This document shows, piece after piece, positions 45,264-57,897 of a DNA stretch of 64,000 nucleotides; the first letter of the stretch is position 1, and each line of letters starts with the position of its first letter. The notes under the pieces are model-generated. The model worked only from the letters and a program-made list of their open reading frames with translations. It was not told the DNA's origin and ran no database searches. The stretch spans positions 13,298,501 through 13,362,500 of the forward strand of contig OY821770.1 of assembly GCA_963682175.1 (NCBI GenBank), read 5' to 3'. The stretch comes from Triglochin maritima. Taxonomy: Eukaryota > Streptophyta > Magnoliopsida > Alismatales > Juncaginaceae. The translations under genes were made by a program, and so were the position numbers.

Positions 45264-48200
45264 ATGGAATGTCTAGTTTTGTTTCAGCTTCTTGTTATGT
45301 GGGGATCACTAATTCGGTCTTCCCAATCCATAGCCTCTAATGAGAGTATGTTGTGTTTCATGTGTTCTTTATTTGTCTACTTTTACATATATTTTTCTAG
45401 TTTTGCTTCTCTTAGATGCAAATTGTGGTTGTATCTTTTGTGTATTTTCAGTATTTTCTTAGTAGTTTGTGGGCTTGGGATTGGAGTGGTTTACTGACAT
45501 GGCTTGTTGAATACTATGCAGTTTCTGGTCTTGAGGGCTTCAAGAAAGCCATACATGATGACCCAAATTCTGTTCTTGCAAATTGGAACACTAGTCATGG
45601 GGATCCTTGCAAGTGGAATGGCATCTCTTGCTCTGGAGATGGAGAACATGTTATTTCTCTGTAATTAAATTTCTCTTTTTTTATAGTCTTTTTAAGTAGT
45701 TTGATTTGTTGATGAAGTTAAGTTGGAATCTTGAATATTATATGTTTTTCCATAAATCTTGGTCTGTTACTTAATTATCAAAATACAGGAGGTGAATTTA
45801 CTAAATTTAAAATAAAAAAATGAAAAGTTTGATGTGTAGTGTTTGGAGTAAGGAACTCAAGTTTTGTAATTCTTAGTTACTAACAAATAACCATACAAGA
45901 CCTGACAGTTGTTACCAAAGTTAAAAGGAGGGTGTGTAGACTCTAGATTGATTTCTCTTTCAGTAATAAAAGTAACCAATTACAGAATAATCACTTCCAA
46001 TTCTAACTGTGATATATTTGCAGAAACATTTCGCATGCATCCTTAAAAGGGTTCATTGCCCCTGAGCTTGGGCTGTTAACATCCTTACAGAAACTGTAGG
46101 TTTTCTTCTCTTTAACCATTTGTTTTCACTACTTTATAATATGAAGGTGGTTGTTATGACTTTACTCTGAAAGAGATCTGATTAATTTTTCAGAATTTTA
46201 AGTCAAAATGTGTTTCAAGGCACCATACCTAAGCAAATCAGCACGCTGAAGAACCTGGCCGTCTTGGATTTGAGTGACAATCGGCTTTCCGGTCCCATTC
46301 CTCCCGAGATCGGAGGATTGGAAAGAATCTCCACAATGTACACTTCAAAATTTGGTTCAGGCTTGTACCTGTATCAGCTTCTAAACGCCTATTCTGTATT
46401 TATTATTTTTCAGCAACTTTCGATCCAACGGGTTGAATGGTAACTTACCAAGTGAAATCGGGAAATTGACGAGCATCGTCGAGCTACGTTTGGATAGGAA
46501 TAAGCTTCATGGACAAATTCCAGAAAGTAAAACCACATCCCCAACTAATAGGACCAAGTAAGTGCTAGTTTTTGCCTCCATTGGTTTCAAATTTCTTTAT
46601 GTGCATTCAAAAATTTGTATGCACATCAGGGTAATTTAGACACTATTCGATACTGAAAGTTTTATTGTCATAATAGACTTCGGTTGTACATTTATTAATA
46701 GGAAAAATAGTCTCCTACACTATTTCACACTCACTTCCCACGTACCTATTGACATGGCAATCCACGTCACAACCACCGGCTTACTCAGCACCACCCAACC
46801 CAGGAAAAAAATAAATAACCTAGTACACAACCTTACACCATACGTCACAACCAATTAAATCCATTATGCTGCATAACTAACCAATCACACCCATTCTTCT
46901 CCTATTCTCTCCGTCGAAAACACTCTTAAACCAATGAAATTTCTTTCTTCTCCTAAGAACCAATCACAGCTTTTGGGCAACAATTCAGTTCTCTGCAAAG
47001 AAAAGCAGTCAAAAACTTCTTTCGTTGGATGAAAATTTGAAATGAGAAATCCATAAATCCTAAACTTATCCTTGAATATTTCATCCACCCCTCCGGCTCA
47101 ACATCCTTCTGGGCTGCAATGTTTTCCGAGCAATGTAAGCTAATATGTTATTTCTTGTTTCATTTGCTTCTTCTTTGGACACTGTCTCATTTACACCTGC
47201 ATTGGGGTCCCAGGGTCCTTATTATTTTAGAAGTCATCAAAGCCTTCCTAAGATTTATTAGAAATAACTCTTTGACAATAGAACTTGCTATTACCAAAGC
47301 CTACATTAAATTTATGTTAGAAATACTAACTGGGTTTAGTTCAGCTAGGAGATTTTTGTCTTGAGATAGTTGTCGAATCCCAGTAGACTCGTTCACTTCA
47401 CTTTGACCGTCAACGTTACCAAATTAGGAATTCATTGCAGCTAAAAGAAAAAAAGTTACAATTACTGGTTTGATGTTTCTCTATAATATTAATAATAACA
47501 TTTTGTCGAGGGTGTGTTTCATTAAACATTAAGAGTAATGGTGTCGTGTCATTCACCTCTTCTTTCAAACATTATTCAAATCAAACTAGTAGGGGTAGGT
47601 TAGAATTAAAACCCATCAAGAGTCTCGATTAATTCTGAAGAAAAAAATGTCCCTACTCCCTAGCATTGTAATTCTGTTGTTGAATTTCTTTTTTTTTGTC
47701 TACCAGTTTTGACAATATCTTATATAATTGTACGTAAGGTGAAACAAGTTTGCCTTTTTGCTTACTAATGTAATGCAACTACTTACAAAAAAACCTTAAC
47801 TGCCCTCCAATATATTCAGAAGCAGCCCCAACAAATTCGTCAGCGATTTGTGTTCTCTCAAACATCTAAAAGTGGGAGATTTCTCGTTCAATTTTTTCGA
47901 CGGGAAAGTACCTCAATGCCTTGCATATCTTCCTAGGTAATTGTGCATTTACCGAACAACATTCTGGTTTCTGCCAACTAGATATGACCTGTGTTTTTTC
48001 CTCGTGTTCAGGTCGAGTTTTCGGGGGAATTGTTTCGACGACAAGAATGCCATATTTCAGCGAAATAGTCAACAATGCAGTACGTTTTTAATGGTTGCTT
48101 CTTCAAATTTTTCTAATAAGTTTACTGTCATGAATTATTAATCATTTTCCTGTAATATTGTACTTAAAACAAAATCAACCATATCATTTTGACATACATG

Positions 48201-50011
48201 ATTAATTTTTATAGTTAGATAAAGAGCAGCAAACTTGATTCTGTAATCCAATATTATCTCTCAACCTTAACTGGTTGTTGTTTTTTCTCTTCTGATCAGA
48301 AATCTAAGACAAAGTATGTGATTGAATTGTTTTAGGCAGTTCTGAACATGCAACAAACATCAATTCAAGCTCCAAGGATAGACACAAAAAAGTGGAAAAG
48401 GAAGACAAACCTCATAAACCGAAATGGCTTATGATTTTCGAGATTGTCGTAGGAGCTGTATTTGTTATTTTTTTAGTAAGTGTCGTCGCAACAGCTTTCG
48501 TGAAGTACCACTATAAATTCTCTAGAGTGTTTCCTCGAAAGAGAATTATAAAGACGAGGGATCAGATGATATTGTCCATCGGTAAGTACAAGTATTTTTC
48601 ATATCCAATGAGCCATTTCAAATAAAATTCAGCACTTAATTCTACGAACACAATTTGCTCAAAACAGATGATCAAACGCTAAACCATGTGTTGAGATTCG
48701 ACTGTAAAGAACTTGAAGCAGCATGTGAAGAATTCAGTAACATTATAGGTTCTCTGGGTGGTACCACAACCGTGTACAAAGGAACTTTGAGTAATGGTCG
48801 TGAAATCGCGGTGGTTCCGCTTTGCATCTCTGAAGATAATTGGATGGGCTCTCTTGAGATTCCTTTCCAAGTCGAGGTAACCAATCGAACTTCTCTTAAA
48901 AGATTGTGCTCATGGTACTGTAAAAGAGCGACTGAACATACTTAAATGATTTAGGTAGTCAATCTAGCAAGAATAAACCACGAGAATACAGCGAAGCTGG
49001 TCGGGTATTGCAAAGAGGACAAGCCATTCTCCAGGATGCTTGTCTATGAATATGCATCAAATGGGACGCTCTACGAACATCTTCATTGTAAGTCGTGAAT
49101 TTCTTTATGCATTTTGAAGTGATCAGTGAGTTTAGGAAAGTTATTATTTTGTGTGTGTTACAGATGGTGAAGGGTGTCAATTATTGTGGAGTCGACGGAT
49201 GAAAATCGCAATTGGAATCGCTAGCGGCTTGAAGTACTTGCACACTGAGCTACAGCCTCCATTCTGTTTGTCTGAACTGAAATCAAGTTCAGTATACCTT
49301 ACAGAAGATTTCAATCCCAAAGTAAGATTGCATGTTCTTTTTGGCACAGAGTGTAGACTATAATTCAACTTTATTCAACTATAATTAACAATTTTTTAAT
49401 TTGTGTGACAACTGAATTTGTTTCTTCCCATAATATTTACTTTTCAACACTGGTGCAGTTGGTTGATTTTCAGAGCTGGAAAATTGTGCTTAATGGAGTA
49501 GACAAGAACATTCACGCCAACAGAGTTGCAGCTCATAGCTCCCAATATTCGCTAGACACAAACCATATGGACATCCAAGGAAATATTTTTGCCTTCGGTG
49601 TGCTTTTACTAGAATTAATCAGTGGAAGACTACCATACTGCAAAGAAAGAGGGAACTTGGTGGACTGGGTACTTCCTTATTAACTCAACTTCATCAGACT
49701 GCAATTTTCAATCATTTAAAAGTCGTGCTCATTAGTTATCACAATTCCAAATACTGCAGGCTATGGAGAACTTGGAGAAACCTGATATGATGTGCCATTT
49801 GGTTGACCCAGAACTAAGGTATTTTAACCATGATGACCTCCAAGTAATATGCAATGTGGTAAGTTTATGCTTACAACCAGACCTCTCTAAGAGAGCATCA
49901 TCCATGGCAACTCTAGTTGGGATGTTGCAGAATGGAATTGATACATCAACAGCAGCCAGTCTCAAGGAATCTCCTGTTGCATGGGCAGAGTTAGCCTTGC
50001 TGTCTTCTTAA
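45264..50011 (+). CDS. LRR receptor-like pseudokinase (At1g63430/At5g41180-type)
   Basis: A single-pass plasma-membrane receptor-like protein. Exons: 45264-45345, 45522-45660, 46024-46095, 46194-46337, 46414-46557, 47820-47936, 48012-48079, 48336-48581, 48668-48876, 48955-49087, 49164-49321, 49459-49668, 49760-50011. Total 1974 nt, 657 aa, all GT-AG. The order is signal peptide (MECLVLFQLLVMWGS), LRRNT (GLEGFKKAIHDDPNSVLANW), a few LRRs on 72/144-nt exons, a juxtamembrane Cys region (YLPRSSFRGNCF), a TM helix (about 286-311) and a kinase-like domain. The catalytic Lys is replaced (REIAVVPL), HRD is absent and DFG reads DFQ, so it should be catalytically inactive. Family members are described as probable inactive receptor kinases. 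The extracellular domain is short. Intron 5 (46558-47819) is the largest. Start chosen for the signal peptide. Confidence 0.92.
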
Positions 50012-50605
50012 TTGCATCTTCAGTTAACCCCACAAGCTGGATTTATACAGCCTTCCAAGAACTAAAGTATTGTAGAGATTTGACCAGTAAAGGTAAATTG
50101 ACACTTAACAGTGGCTTTTGCTTACGTATTTACTTGTGAAAAACACCACCACAACAAACGTTCATTTCCGACTAAAGATCGTCTGATGACAGACTCAAAC
50201 CTAATAGGAACACGTGTAACTGCAAGTACTGAACTTGATTCATCATCTTTTTTATTTTTCATTTAGGATGTTATAATAGGAAGAAAAAAACATGAAATAA
50301 GATGTCCCGATGAATATGATTACGTGTGACTGAATCGTAAAAAAATAGTCAGGCATTTAATGATGGCATTAGACAATAGGTACGTGATTTAAAGCTAGAA
50401 GCATCAAAATAATACTATAATAGATATTTGTTTACTCGGTCTAGAACAGTAAATACCAGAGGCCACACAACTCGAGTAAAGCCGATTTTTTATTATTTAA
50501 ATAGAGGATACAGGAAAGAGGAAAAAATACATATCAGCAAGTCATCACTCCTTACAAAATTGCATATCAATACATCTCCTTCAAAATTTTAGGTACCTCA
50601 AAGGC
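50012..50605. other. 3' flanks of the LRR pseudokinase gene and NOB1
   Basis: The two genes converge here; AT-rich 3' UTR-like sequence only. Confidence 0.5.
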
Positions 50606-53600
50606 TCAAACCCTTTTACGAGAAAAATGGTTGTCGTTAGGATTTCTCTTTCCAGTAAAAACTGCCACAGCTTTTCCGACAGGAGGCTTTAAAGGAGCTT
50701 TCTTGTGACGACCACCATGCGAGAAGATGTCATCGACACTGAAGTAGTCTTTTCCCTGGTAAAGAACACAAGAAAGCACATGAAGACTAAGAACAACAGA
50801 CTTCAACCCTATAAAAAAATAGTGCCCAACAGCCCCAACTGCAACATTTACCTTATTTTTCTTTTTAGGATAGAGAAGCTTCTGAGGAATTTGATCTTCC
50901 CGGAGAATAAGGTTTTTTGTTACACCATCTCTTCCGCCTTGGGGTAGAGGAAGAGAAAACTGTACACGAGAGGCAACTTATCATTAATTAAAATAGAGAG
51001 AACATGGGAAACTACAAATATTACGAATGATATAGCATTATCAAACAAAAACAACTAACAACCAAAATGCCTGACAACGTAAGCCTAAGATGGCAACAGG
51101 CACTGACAGATGCATGCTATCATGTTTTGTTTGGGTTATGAGAAGTCAAGAAAGCAGACTCAGATATGGAGATAACCACTTACTTTTGTTCCCCTGAGGT
51201 TTATGCGTGGTCGACGGGATGCAAGAATTATTCCATTTTCGTTGACTGTAACAGATACCTTGCGCAAAGTACCACCATTGCCACATTTTGGGCAAAAAAG
51301 TCTACCAATTTCTGCAGTCACTTTGTTACAAGCATGGCATTTCAACACCCACCTGCCACCAGAAAAAGAAACTATTTAGGTCAATATGAAGTGCAAGTTA
51401 TAACACTTAGCAAAGGAGAACAAGTATAAAAAGATGGGTAAACAACAGGAACTATTGGTCTATGACCTATAGGCAGATGTTATTTAATATGACCTAACTC
51501 GTTGCAATATTATAAAACAAAAGAAAAAATCGGCAAAGACACGTGCCTGTGAAGCTGACGGATCTGCATCCCTCCAGGAACCAGTAGTCTCAGGCCAATC
51601 TGCAAGATAACATTTTGCATTGCAAAATCACTTGTAAGACAGGCAATGGTTGACTCAGACAATGATTTCAGCGCCCAGCTCTGTTTGCTGCTAGCATCAT
51701 CTATATAGGACATTTCACTTCCATCAGCCTGACTTGAGATATCAAGCTGGTCCAGTTCTTTAACACAAATATCAATTTCATCACCTTCAACAGATATATC
51801 CTCATTGTTCGCAGAAGCCTCAACATGATCCATAGATGTATGAGGAGACTCATCAAGCTGTGCTTCTTCAAACTTTTCACAGGCCACAGATTCTTGCCGA
51901 TCAGATGCAGCATCTGAAAAAACATCAGAGGTCTCAACATTGGAAGCATTTGTGCTCACCTCAAGATCTTGCTCACTATCTTTCTCTGAGGCCTCAGATA
52001 ACTGCCTGGCTTTTCTTCTAAGATATCTTCTGTGTGTGCTTCTACAAACTGCAGGCCTCCAATCATCGGAATTATCATCATTGCATTCTCCTCGAGAAGC
52101 ATCAATTCCATCAATAACCATTTTACCCTCAGTTTTTACTGGTTTCTTTGGATGACTGTACCTTCTAGGTCTACGGGGAAAATGATCACTAGTATCTTGC
52201 TGTTCCGTGCTGTCAATGGTTCCATTTGAACTAAGGTCTACATTGGAACCAAGGTCCCTCAGAGGAAGGATTCTAGAGTTATTATTTGAGGTATCCTCTG
52301 CTAAATGCTCCAGAGCTTCCCATTCTTCTAGATTGCGTACATTTTTACCCCAACCAGGCATATCCTGCTCAGGCAAGTTTTTAACACTTACCATGCGAAG
52401 TGGTGGAGGGCTTTCTCTAAGATGACTGGTTCCATGAATCTGAGATTCCAGCATATATGCCAGAGCAATAACTTTGAGATCAACATCAGAAAGTGTTTGC
52501 AAGTCTCCAGTTTCTCGTGCAAATTTAACAACTACAATTCAAAATAAAAAAACAATCAATTCATCTCATGCTGCTATGACTTTTCCAAATATGAAATTCA
52601 AACAACAACCAAGATATTACCATGCAAGCTAATTTTGCATGTTGTATTCTCATCAAGGAAGCACGGATACAAATACGGGTATCGGATACGACAAGACACG
52701 GACACGTGATAAGGTATTTTTTTGTAAAAAGTAGGATACGGATTCAGCGACTAAAATATTAATTAATTAATATATAAATAATATATAAAATTTTAAAACT
52801 TAGTATAATAATTAAAATACACAAATATTACCAAATTAGCAATTGTTAATTCAAACAAAACATTCATAATTCATTGATGAAAGTAAATAACGTTTTCACT
52901 AATACAAGACAAATGTCACAAATATGTGTTTCTCGATCATTGTTCGACATCCAACAGATCTTCAAGTGATACATTGTCATTAGCAAAAAGAACAGCTTCC
53001 ATACAGGTTCATCAAGCGAAAAACCCTTGACATTTAAAAAATTACACAATTAGTTGTGTCCAACACAGGATACCCATACTACCCCGGATACGCCACATGG
53101 TGTATCGAACACGTATCTGCACGTAATGGTATCCAATACGAGTACGGAAGGTGTTTTGAAGTGTCCGTGCTTCCTAGATTCTCATATACAACATGACCAA
53201 TAAATGGTATCAAACCTAAGACAAAAATGCTATATCAAGGTAATGAGACTGTGAATCATCACAGAATTGAGACAAGGGCAAGGTGACAGTCCGATTTAAG
53301 TCAGACAATGTAAGAAAATATAAAAACCAGTTTCATGTTAAAAAGTTCCATGTATTTTTTTAAAAAAAACAAAAAATGATTTCAAATAAAAACAAGAAAA
53401 ATATTATTATATCTTCTGTTGTAAGGGCAGAATCCTTCCACTAACTGTGAAATTTTAACTTATAAATATGCACGGAAGAACTTAAACATTTTTTGGCTTG
53501 AGCAGAGAAACAAAAGTCCCTAACTTTATTGGAAGAGCAAAATCTCATCCAATCTTCATTTGAAAATGGTAAAAACCTAGGAGGTTGGATTCCTTGACAA

Positions 53601-55203
53601 CATAACAAAATTATTAAATAATGTCTTCTCAGAAACAAATAATTTCAAAGATGAATGATAGATCATAACTGATTGTATCATCAACAAAGCTAATATAACT
53701 AAGCAAAGTTTAATTTGATATCTTCTGTACAACCAATAAGATTCAAATTTACTTGTACGATGTTGAAAGTAAAATCCCTATATTCTACAAATAAGCAAAG
53801 TGAGCTTTCCTGAGAGGCTGCCATCATATTCTCTTAGTTCAGAAAGGCAAAATACGGATAAAAAATCAAGGTTTTCCCTTCAAAAAGTATCAACAAAAGC
53901 ATTGTAGTGAAAGCTATAGTAGTGAGGAATAGTGGAATGCATTGAATTAGAAAATTTTCCTTAGTCAATATACAAACAAATTAACACTATAAAACGGCTA
54001 CTTTTTCAAAATTTTCTGATAAGAACTACTTTCTCATTTTCAGCCCAATAAAAAAAACATTTTTCAATTTCGACTATAAATAAGCTCAGAGAGTAATAAA
54101 ACAGTTCTCCACTTTAGCTACATCATGTGTGAATTCCATAATCCAACCTTTCAGAATGATGGATTTCCATGATTTAAAAAATCATTTTTTTCATTTACCT
54201 AAACATTTAAAAATAATGTGAAGTGTGAAGAAAACTCTTAGATTGGTTTTAATAAAAAGAGGCTTCAATTGATATACATAACGATATCATACATTTCATC
54301 CAGATAAAGTTCAAAGGATATCATAGTAAGATATATGGGCATATTTACCATCAAGGTTTTTCAACTATGATGACAATAATGTTGCATCGTCCCAAATAAG
54401 TTAGAAACCTCAACATGAGAATTGCGTCTAACAATTTTAGAATTTTCATGGTGCAGCAAATTCCATAGTTACCTTACAGATTTGCAAACAATATACCTTC
54501 AAATCCTAAGTTAAGCAACGACATTCAAGCACCTGCACACCTTAATAAAGACTTTAGCCTGCAAACTCAGTAAATTCCAAAGAACTGTTGAGTCTAGAAT
54601 TTGAAGATCCACAGTGACCATAATTTTTGTTTTCCATGTCGATCAACACACATAATATTTCCAAATCAATAAAACTATTTTTCATACTGATATCATATAG
54701 AACTCGTATTTCGATTCATACAAAGAATAACATCTCTAAGAACCTACATATCATCATCACCATACTTGTTTTAGAACAATTTATTTCAAAAACCTAATCG
54801 AAATTCCCCCCAAAAAAACCTCGCAAATTCTCAAGTCAATTTCGATCATCAAAATTCATATCCCAAACTCACACATCCAAACCAACCCAAAGCCCTCACC
54901 TTTCCTAACGGCCTCAGCAGAAGGCTCCAGAGTCTCGACCTGGATCGGAAAGTACGCCATCCTCTGCCTCGACACCGGGTCCCTGACCTCGTCCAGCACT
55001 TCGCTCACCGTCACAAATTTTTCGGCCGTCCCGGAGAGCTTGTCTCCGTGGATGACGGCGTTGGCATCGACCACGGCGACGGCGACGCCCTTGCTCGACT
55101 GGAGATCGCCGAACACGCGGCTCGAGCTGGGCTCCTCCGGCTTGGGTGCGGCCTTCCGGAGGACGTCGCTCCAGCATGGGGCGGGAGGGGGTGTTGGGTC
55201 CAT
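50606..55203 (-). CDS. NOB1: 20S pre-rRNA D-site endonuclease NOB1
   Basis: Cleaves 20S/18S-E pre-rRNA at site D during final 40S maturation. Exons (minus): 54900-55203, 51547-52531, 51184-51352, 50852-50959, 50606-50755. Total 1716 nt, 571 aa, close to the plant family size. N-terminal PIN domain: VAVVDANAVI with catalytic D46, FVTVSEVLDEVRDPVSRQR, and exon 2 opening VVKFARETGDLQTLSDVDLK. The middle is acidic and low-complexity. The zinc ribbon follows (C435-x2-C438 and C450-x2-C453), then the conserved FSLPLPQGGRDGVTKNLILR and the C-terminal GKRNPNDNHFSRKR. Intron 2 uses a GC donor (CACAG|GCACGT); this is the only joining that keeps RQLHR-WVLKC in frame. The start at 55203 was chosen because MDPTPPPAPCW fits the family better than the upstream in-frame Met. 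Intron 1 contains a MITE. Confidence 0.95.
52654..53177. mobile_element. hAT-like MITE in NOB1 intron 1
   Basis: 524 bp, inverted termini AGGAAGCACGGA-TAC and GTGTCCGTGCTTCCT, perfect 8-bp target duplication ATTCTCAT (52646-52653 and 53178-53185). Subterminal regions repeat GGATAC/GTATC words. Non-coding; removed with the intron. Confidence 0.88.
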
Positions 55204-55300
55204 TGGGGGGAGGAGAATTAGGGTTTCGGATGGGGGTTTAGGGTTTGGGAGGGTTGAAGGAATGTTGGTAGGTTGATGAGGACGGGTTTGTCTCATTGTC

Positions 55301-55325
55301 TGGGCTGGGCTGGGAATTCAGCCCA
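55301..55325 (-). promoter_or_regulatory. Site II elements in the NOB1 promoter
   Basis: Two overlapping TGGGCT and one AGCCCA (the same element on the other strand) lie about 100-120 bp upstream of the NOB1 start. Site II (TGGGCY) elements, bound by TCP factors, are typical of plant ribosomal-protein and ribosome-biogenesis promoters, which fits NOB1's role. Confidence 0.6.
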
Positions 55326-57158
55326 ATTCTAGTAAGTAGAGGTACAAACCTCCTCAAGTTACTCGGGTTCGGGAATGCAACCCGACCGCATATGCAGATG
55401 CGTCCGTGATGTAGTGTCTCGTCGTATCACATCCGCATCTTGTATCTCTGAAACTTGATAAAATCTGTTGATATGGTTTTTCTTCCGATTATGTTATTTT
55501 TACTATATTTGTTAAAGACAACACTTATGTTAAACATTTATCTTTTAAAAAAATATAATCACATTGTATATATGGATATATGTCACGTGTTGAAAATAGT
55601 ACTAGCAAAATTTGATACACGCCCCCATAACACCGCATCCACTTTTTTACATACCAGGTAAAATAGATAGATTACATTAGAGTAATAGTATAGGTACATA
55701 CTCGTCAAATGTGTATCTGATTTTCTAAGCATATGTCACTCACATGAGAGGCTAAAATCAATCCACGAAATTGGGTTTTTATCGATCAACGTGAATGATG
55801 GGATGACAAAATGAATTTAGATAATATATTTTGAGAAGATGAGTGTTGTGTTATTTACTTATTTGTATGTGTTGAACTTAGTAAATAACACTCGGTGCTA
55901 CAATTTTTAGTTGATTTATGGTTAGGTTAATTAAAAAAGAATAAGTTTGTATTAGCTCTAAGCATTCAACATAAATTAAAGTGTATATATTCGGTAATTA
56001 ATATTTTTAAGTGAGTAGGCAGGGCGACCCATCCCATTTTTAAGTGTGTTGGTAGATAAAATTTTTGACGGGTTAGCGGGCATAATATTTTTAAAGCTAC
56101 TCTTCCTAAAAATGGCGAGTTGGGACATCCAAGTGTAGCCGACATTGGAGGAATTAGGCTTACTTAGCATGCAAAAAACTCACTATGATATGACATGGAA
56201 TGTTGTGTTTGGTGACATCAAAGAACAGCTTTTAGAATCGAACATCACATATATCTTAGTTGACACAAAATGTGTCTTTAGTATCCTATGGATTAAGATT
56301 GGAATCTTCAGTTTGGTAATTACCCAAAGACATGGTTATCATTACATAACCAAGTAACCAACATCACATCCTCTCCTATCCACCCTGTATTACTGAAAAG
56401 GTTCAATAATTTTTTTTCTTTGTAAGGATTTGAATGTGATATCACATTCTTTATGCCTGTCGAGTGTCGAATAACCATTGTGAAAACATACTTCCCAATA
56501 AACTAAGCCCTATTAAAAATGCTCACACGAGTATAATCAACGTGTCTTTAATATAATTATGATTGTCTTATCATGAGTTATATAACAATAAACAACTTTT
56601 TTGAAACAAACAAGAAATTGTTTGGTTGACAATATCATTTTCGCATAGGATAATTCGAGTGGGGTCATTTTCAAGCTAAAAAACGAGTTCAGACCATCAA
56701 TGGTAGAGGTGACACATGGACGTCTTGGTGTGTTTTTTTTGTCAGTCAGCTTCTCTCTATCTGTGTTATATCAGTCCACCCACCCTCAAATTCTCCTTAA
56801 CTATACCCTGAATCCCCCCCCCCCCCCCCCAAATACCATACAATCTCTTTCCTTCGTATCATTTGGAGAGCAATCATGGATAAAACAAAATATATTTAAA
56901 ATAAAAAATAATTTAAATAATAATTTAAAAAACAGATTTTAAATGATTTTTGAAACAAAAAATTAATATTATTTTAAAAAATAATAATTAATAACCTACG
57001 GGGGGCGCTCGGGAAAGGGCTCCCGTTAAGGGTGCCCTCAAGAGATGAAACCCACCACCACATTTGTCTTCTATTCTTGCTGACATCCCCACTAACTCTG
57101 TCCACAGTGTACTTTTTTTATTTTTGAAAGAAAAACAAACCCAACTCAACGGAGGTCT
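55326..57158. other. Intergenic region, possible Harbinger MITE at its right end
   Basis: No gene. A C-homopolymer tract lies at about 56813-56830. Sequence near 56690 (GACCATCAATGGTAG) and near 57025-57045 (CCCGTTAAGGGTGCCCT) resembles the left and right ends of the adjacent Harbinger element, so 56690-57045 may be a deleted relative; this is tentative. Confidence 0.35.
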
Positions 57159-57595
57159 AAGACCATCACTAACCATGACCTGGACGACCTGGTCATCAAC
57201 TCTCTCTCTTCAAAATCAGTTTTCTCTCTCTTCCACATCAGCTTTCTCTTTCCTCAACCCACCTTCTTCTCTTTCCTACACTATTCACCTCTTAACCACA
57301 ACCCACAACAACTTACCTCTCTCCTCCACATCATCTTTTATTTCCACTAACTTTTATTATATTCCAAAATCAATTATATTTACCCAAAACATTAATAATT
57401 CAAACAAATATTTATTAATAAGCAAATAATTATTTTTATCAATAATAAACAAAATACATATTTATTTAAACCATTATACGTAGCGTAATACAATAAAATA
57501 TTACATTACCTCAATTTCATTAAAATGAAAATGCATACTACTAAAAAAATTAATTTGAGGTTCCCCCGAATCGTTGCGATATGTGCTCGATCAAG

Positions 57596-57832
57596 TCATA
57601 TCTTAGGGTGAGATGTCTGTTTTTTTTCACGAATGTGTTCTCTGGTGTCCATGTACGTATCAAGATTGACAACACGACCGGTGGAGAACTGATTCGAACC
57701 CAGAGTTGATGTGCCGCCTAAGTTGGGCGGGATGTCATGCTCAAACTCTGTTGTATCATAAATAGTGGAATATGAGTCTCGTTCGTCCTCTACTATCATG
57801 TTGTGCATTATGAGATAGTGTATAAATGCCAC
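57596..57832 (-). pseudogene. PIF/Harbinger transposase, C-terminal remnant
   Basis: About 78 codons matching the end of the DDE_4 Harbinger transposase: FIHYLIMHNMIVEDERDSYS is the diagnostic block. The catalytic core is absent. The upstream part of the gene was deleted, joining this tail directly to the 5' flank of ORF1 near 57825-57840. Confidence 0.8.
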
Positions 57833-57897
57833 ACAAGTCCTTCGAAGTCATCACACCATCTAAACACCGAAACATCCTTTTCAAAACTTCACTGATA

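Noticed and set aside
46630..47100. Possible MITE in intron 5 of the LRR pseudokinase gene
   Set aside because: No convincing inverted termini or target duplication could be found by eye.
51701..51949. Small frames overlapping NOB1 exon 2 on both strands
   Set aside because: Shadows of the low-complexity acidic region of NOB1.
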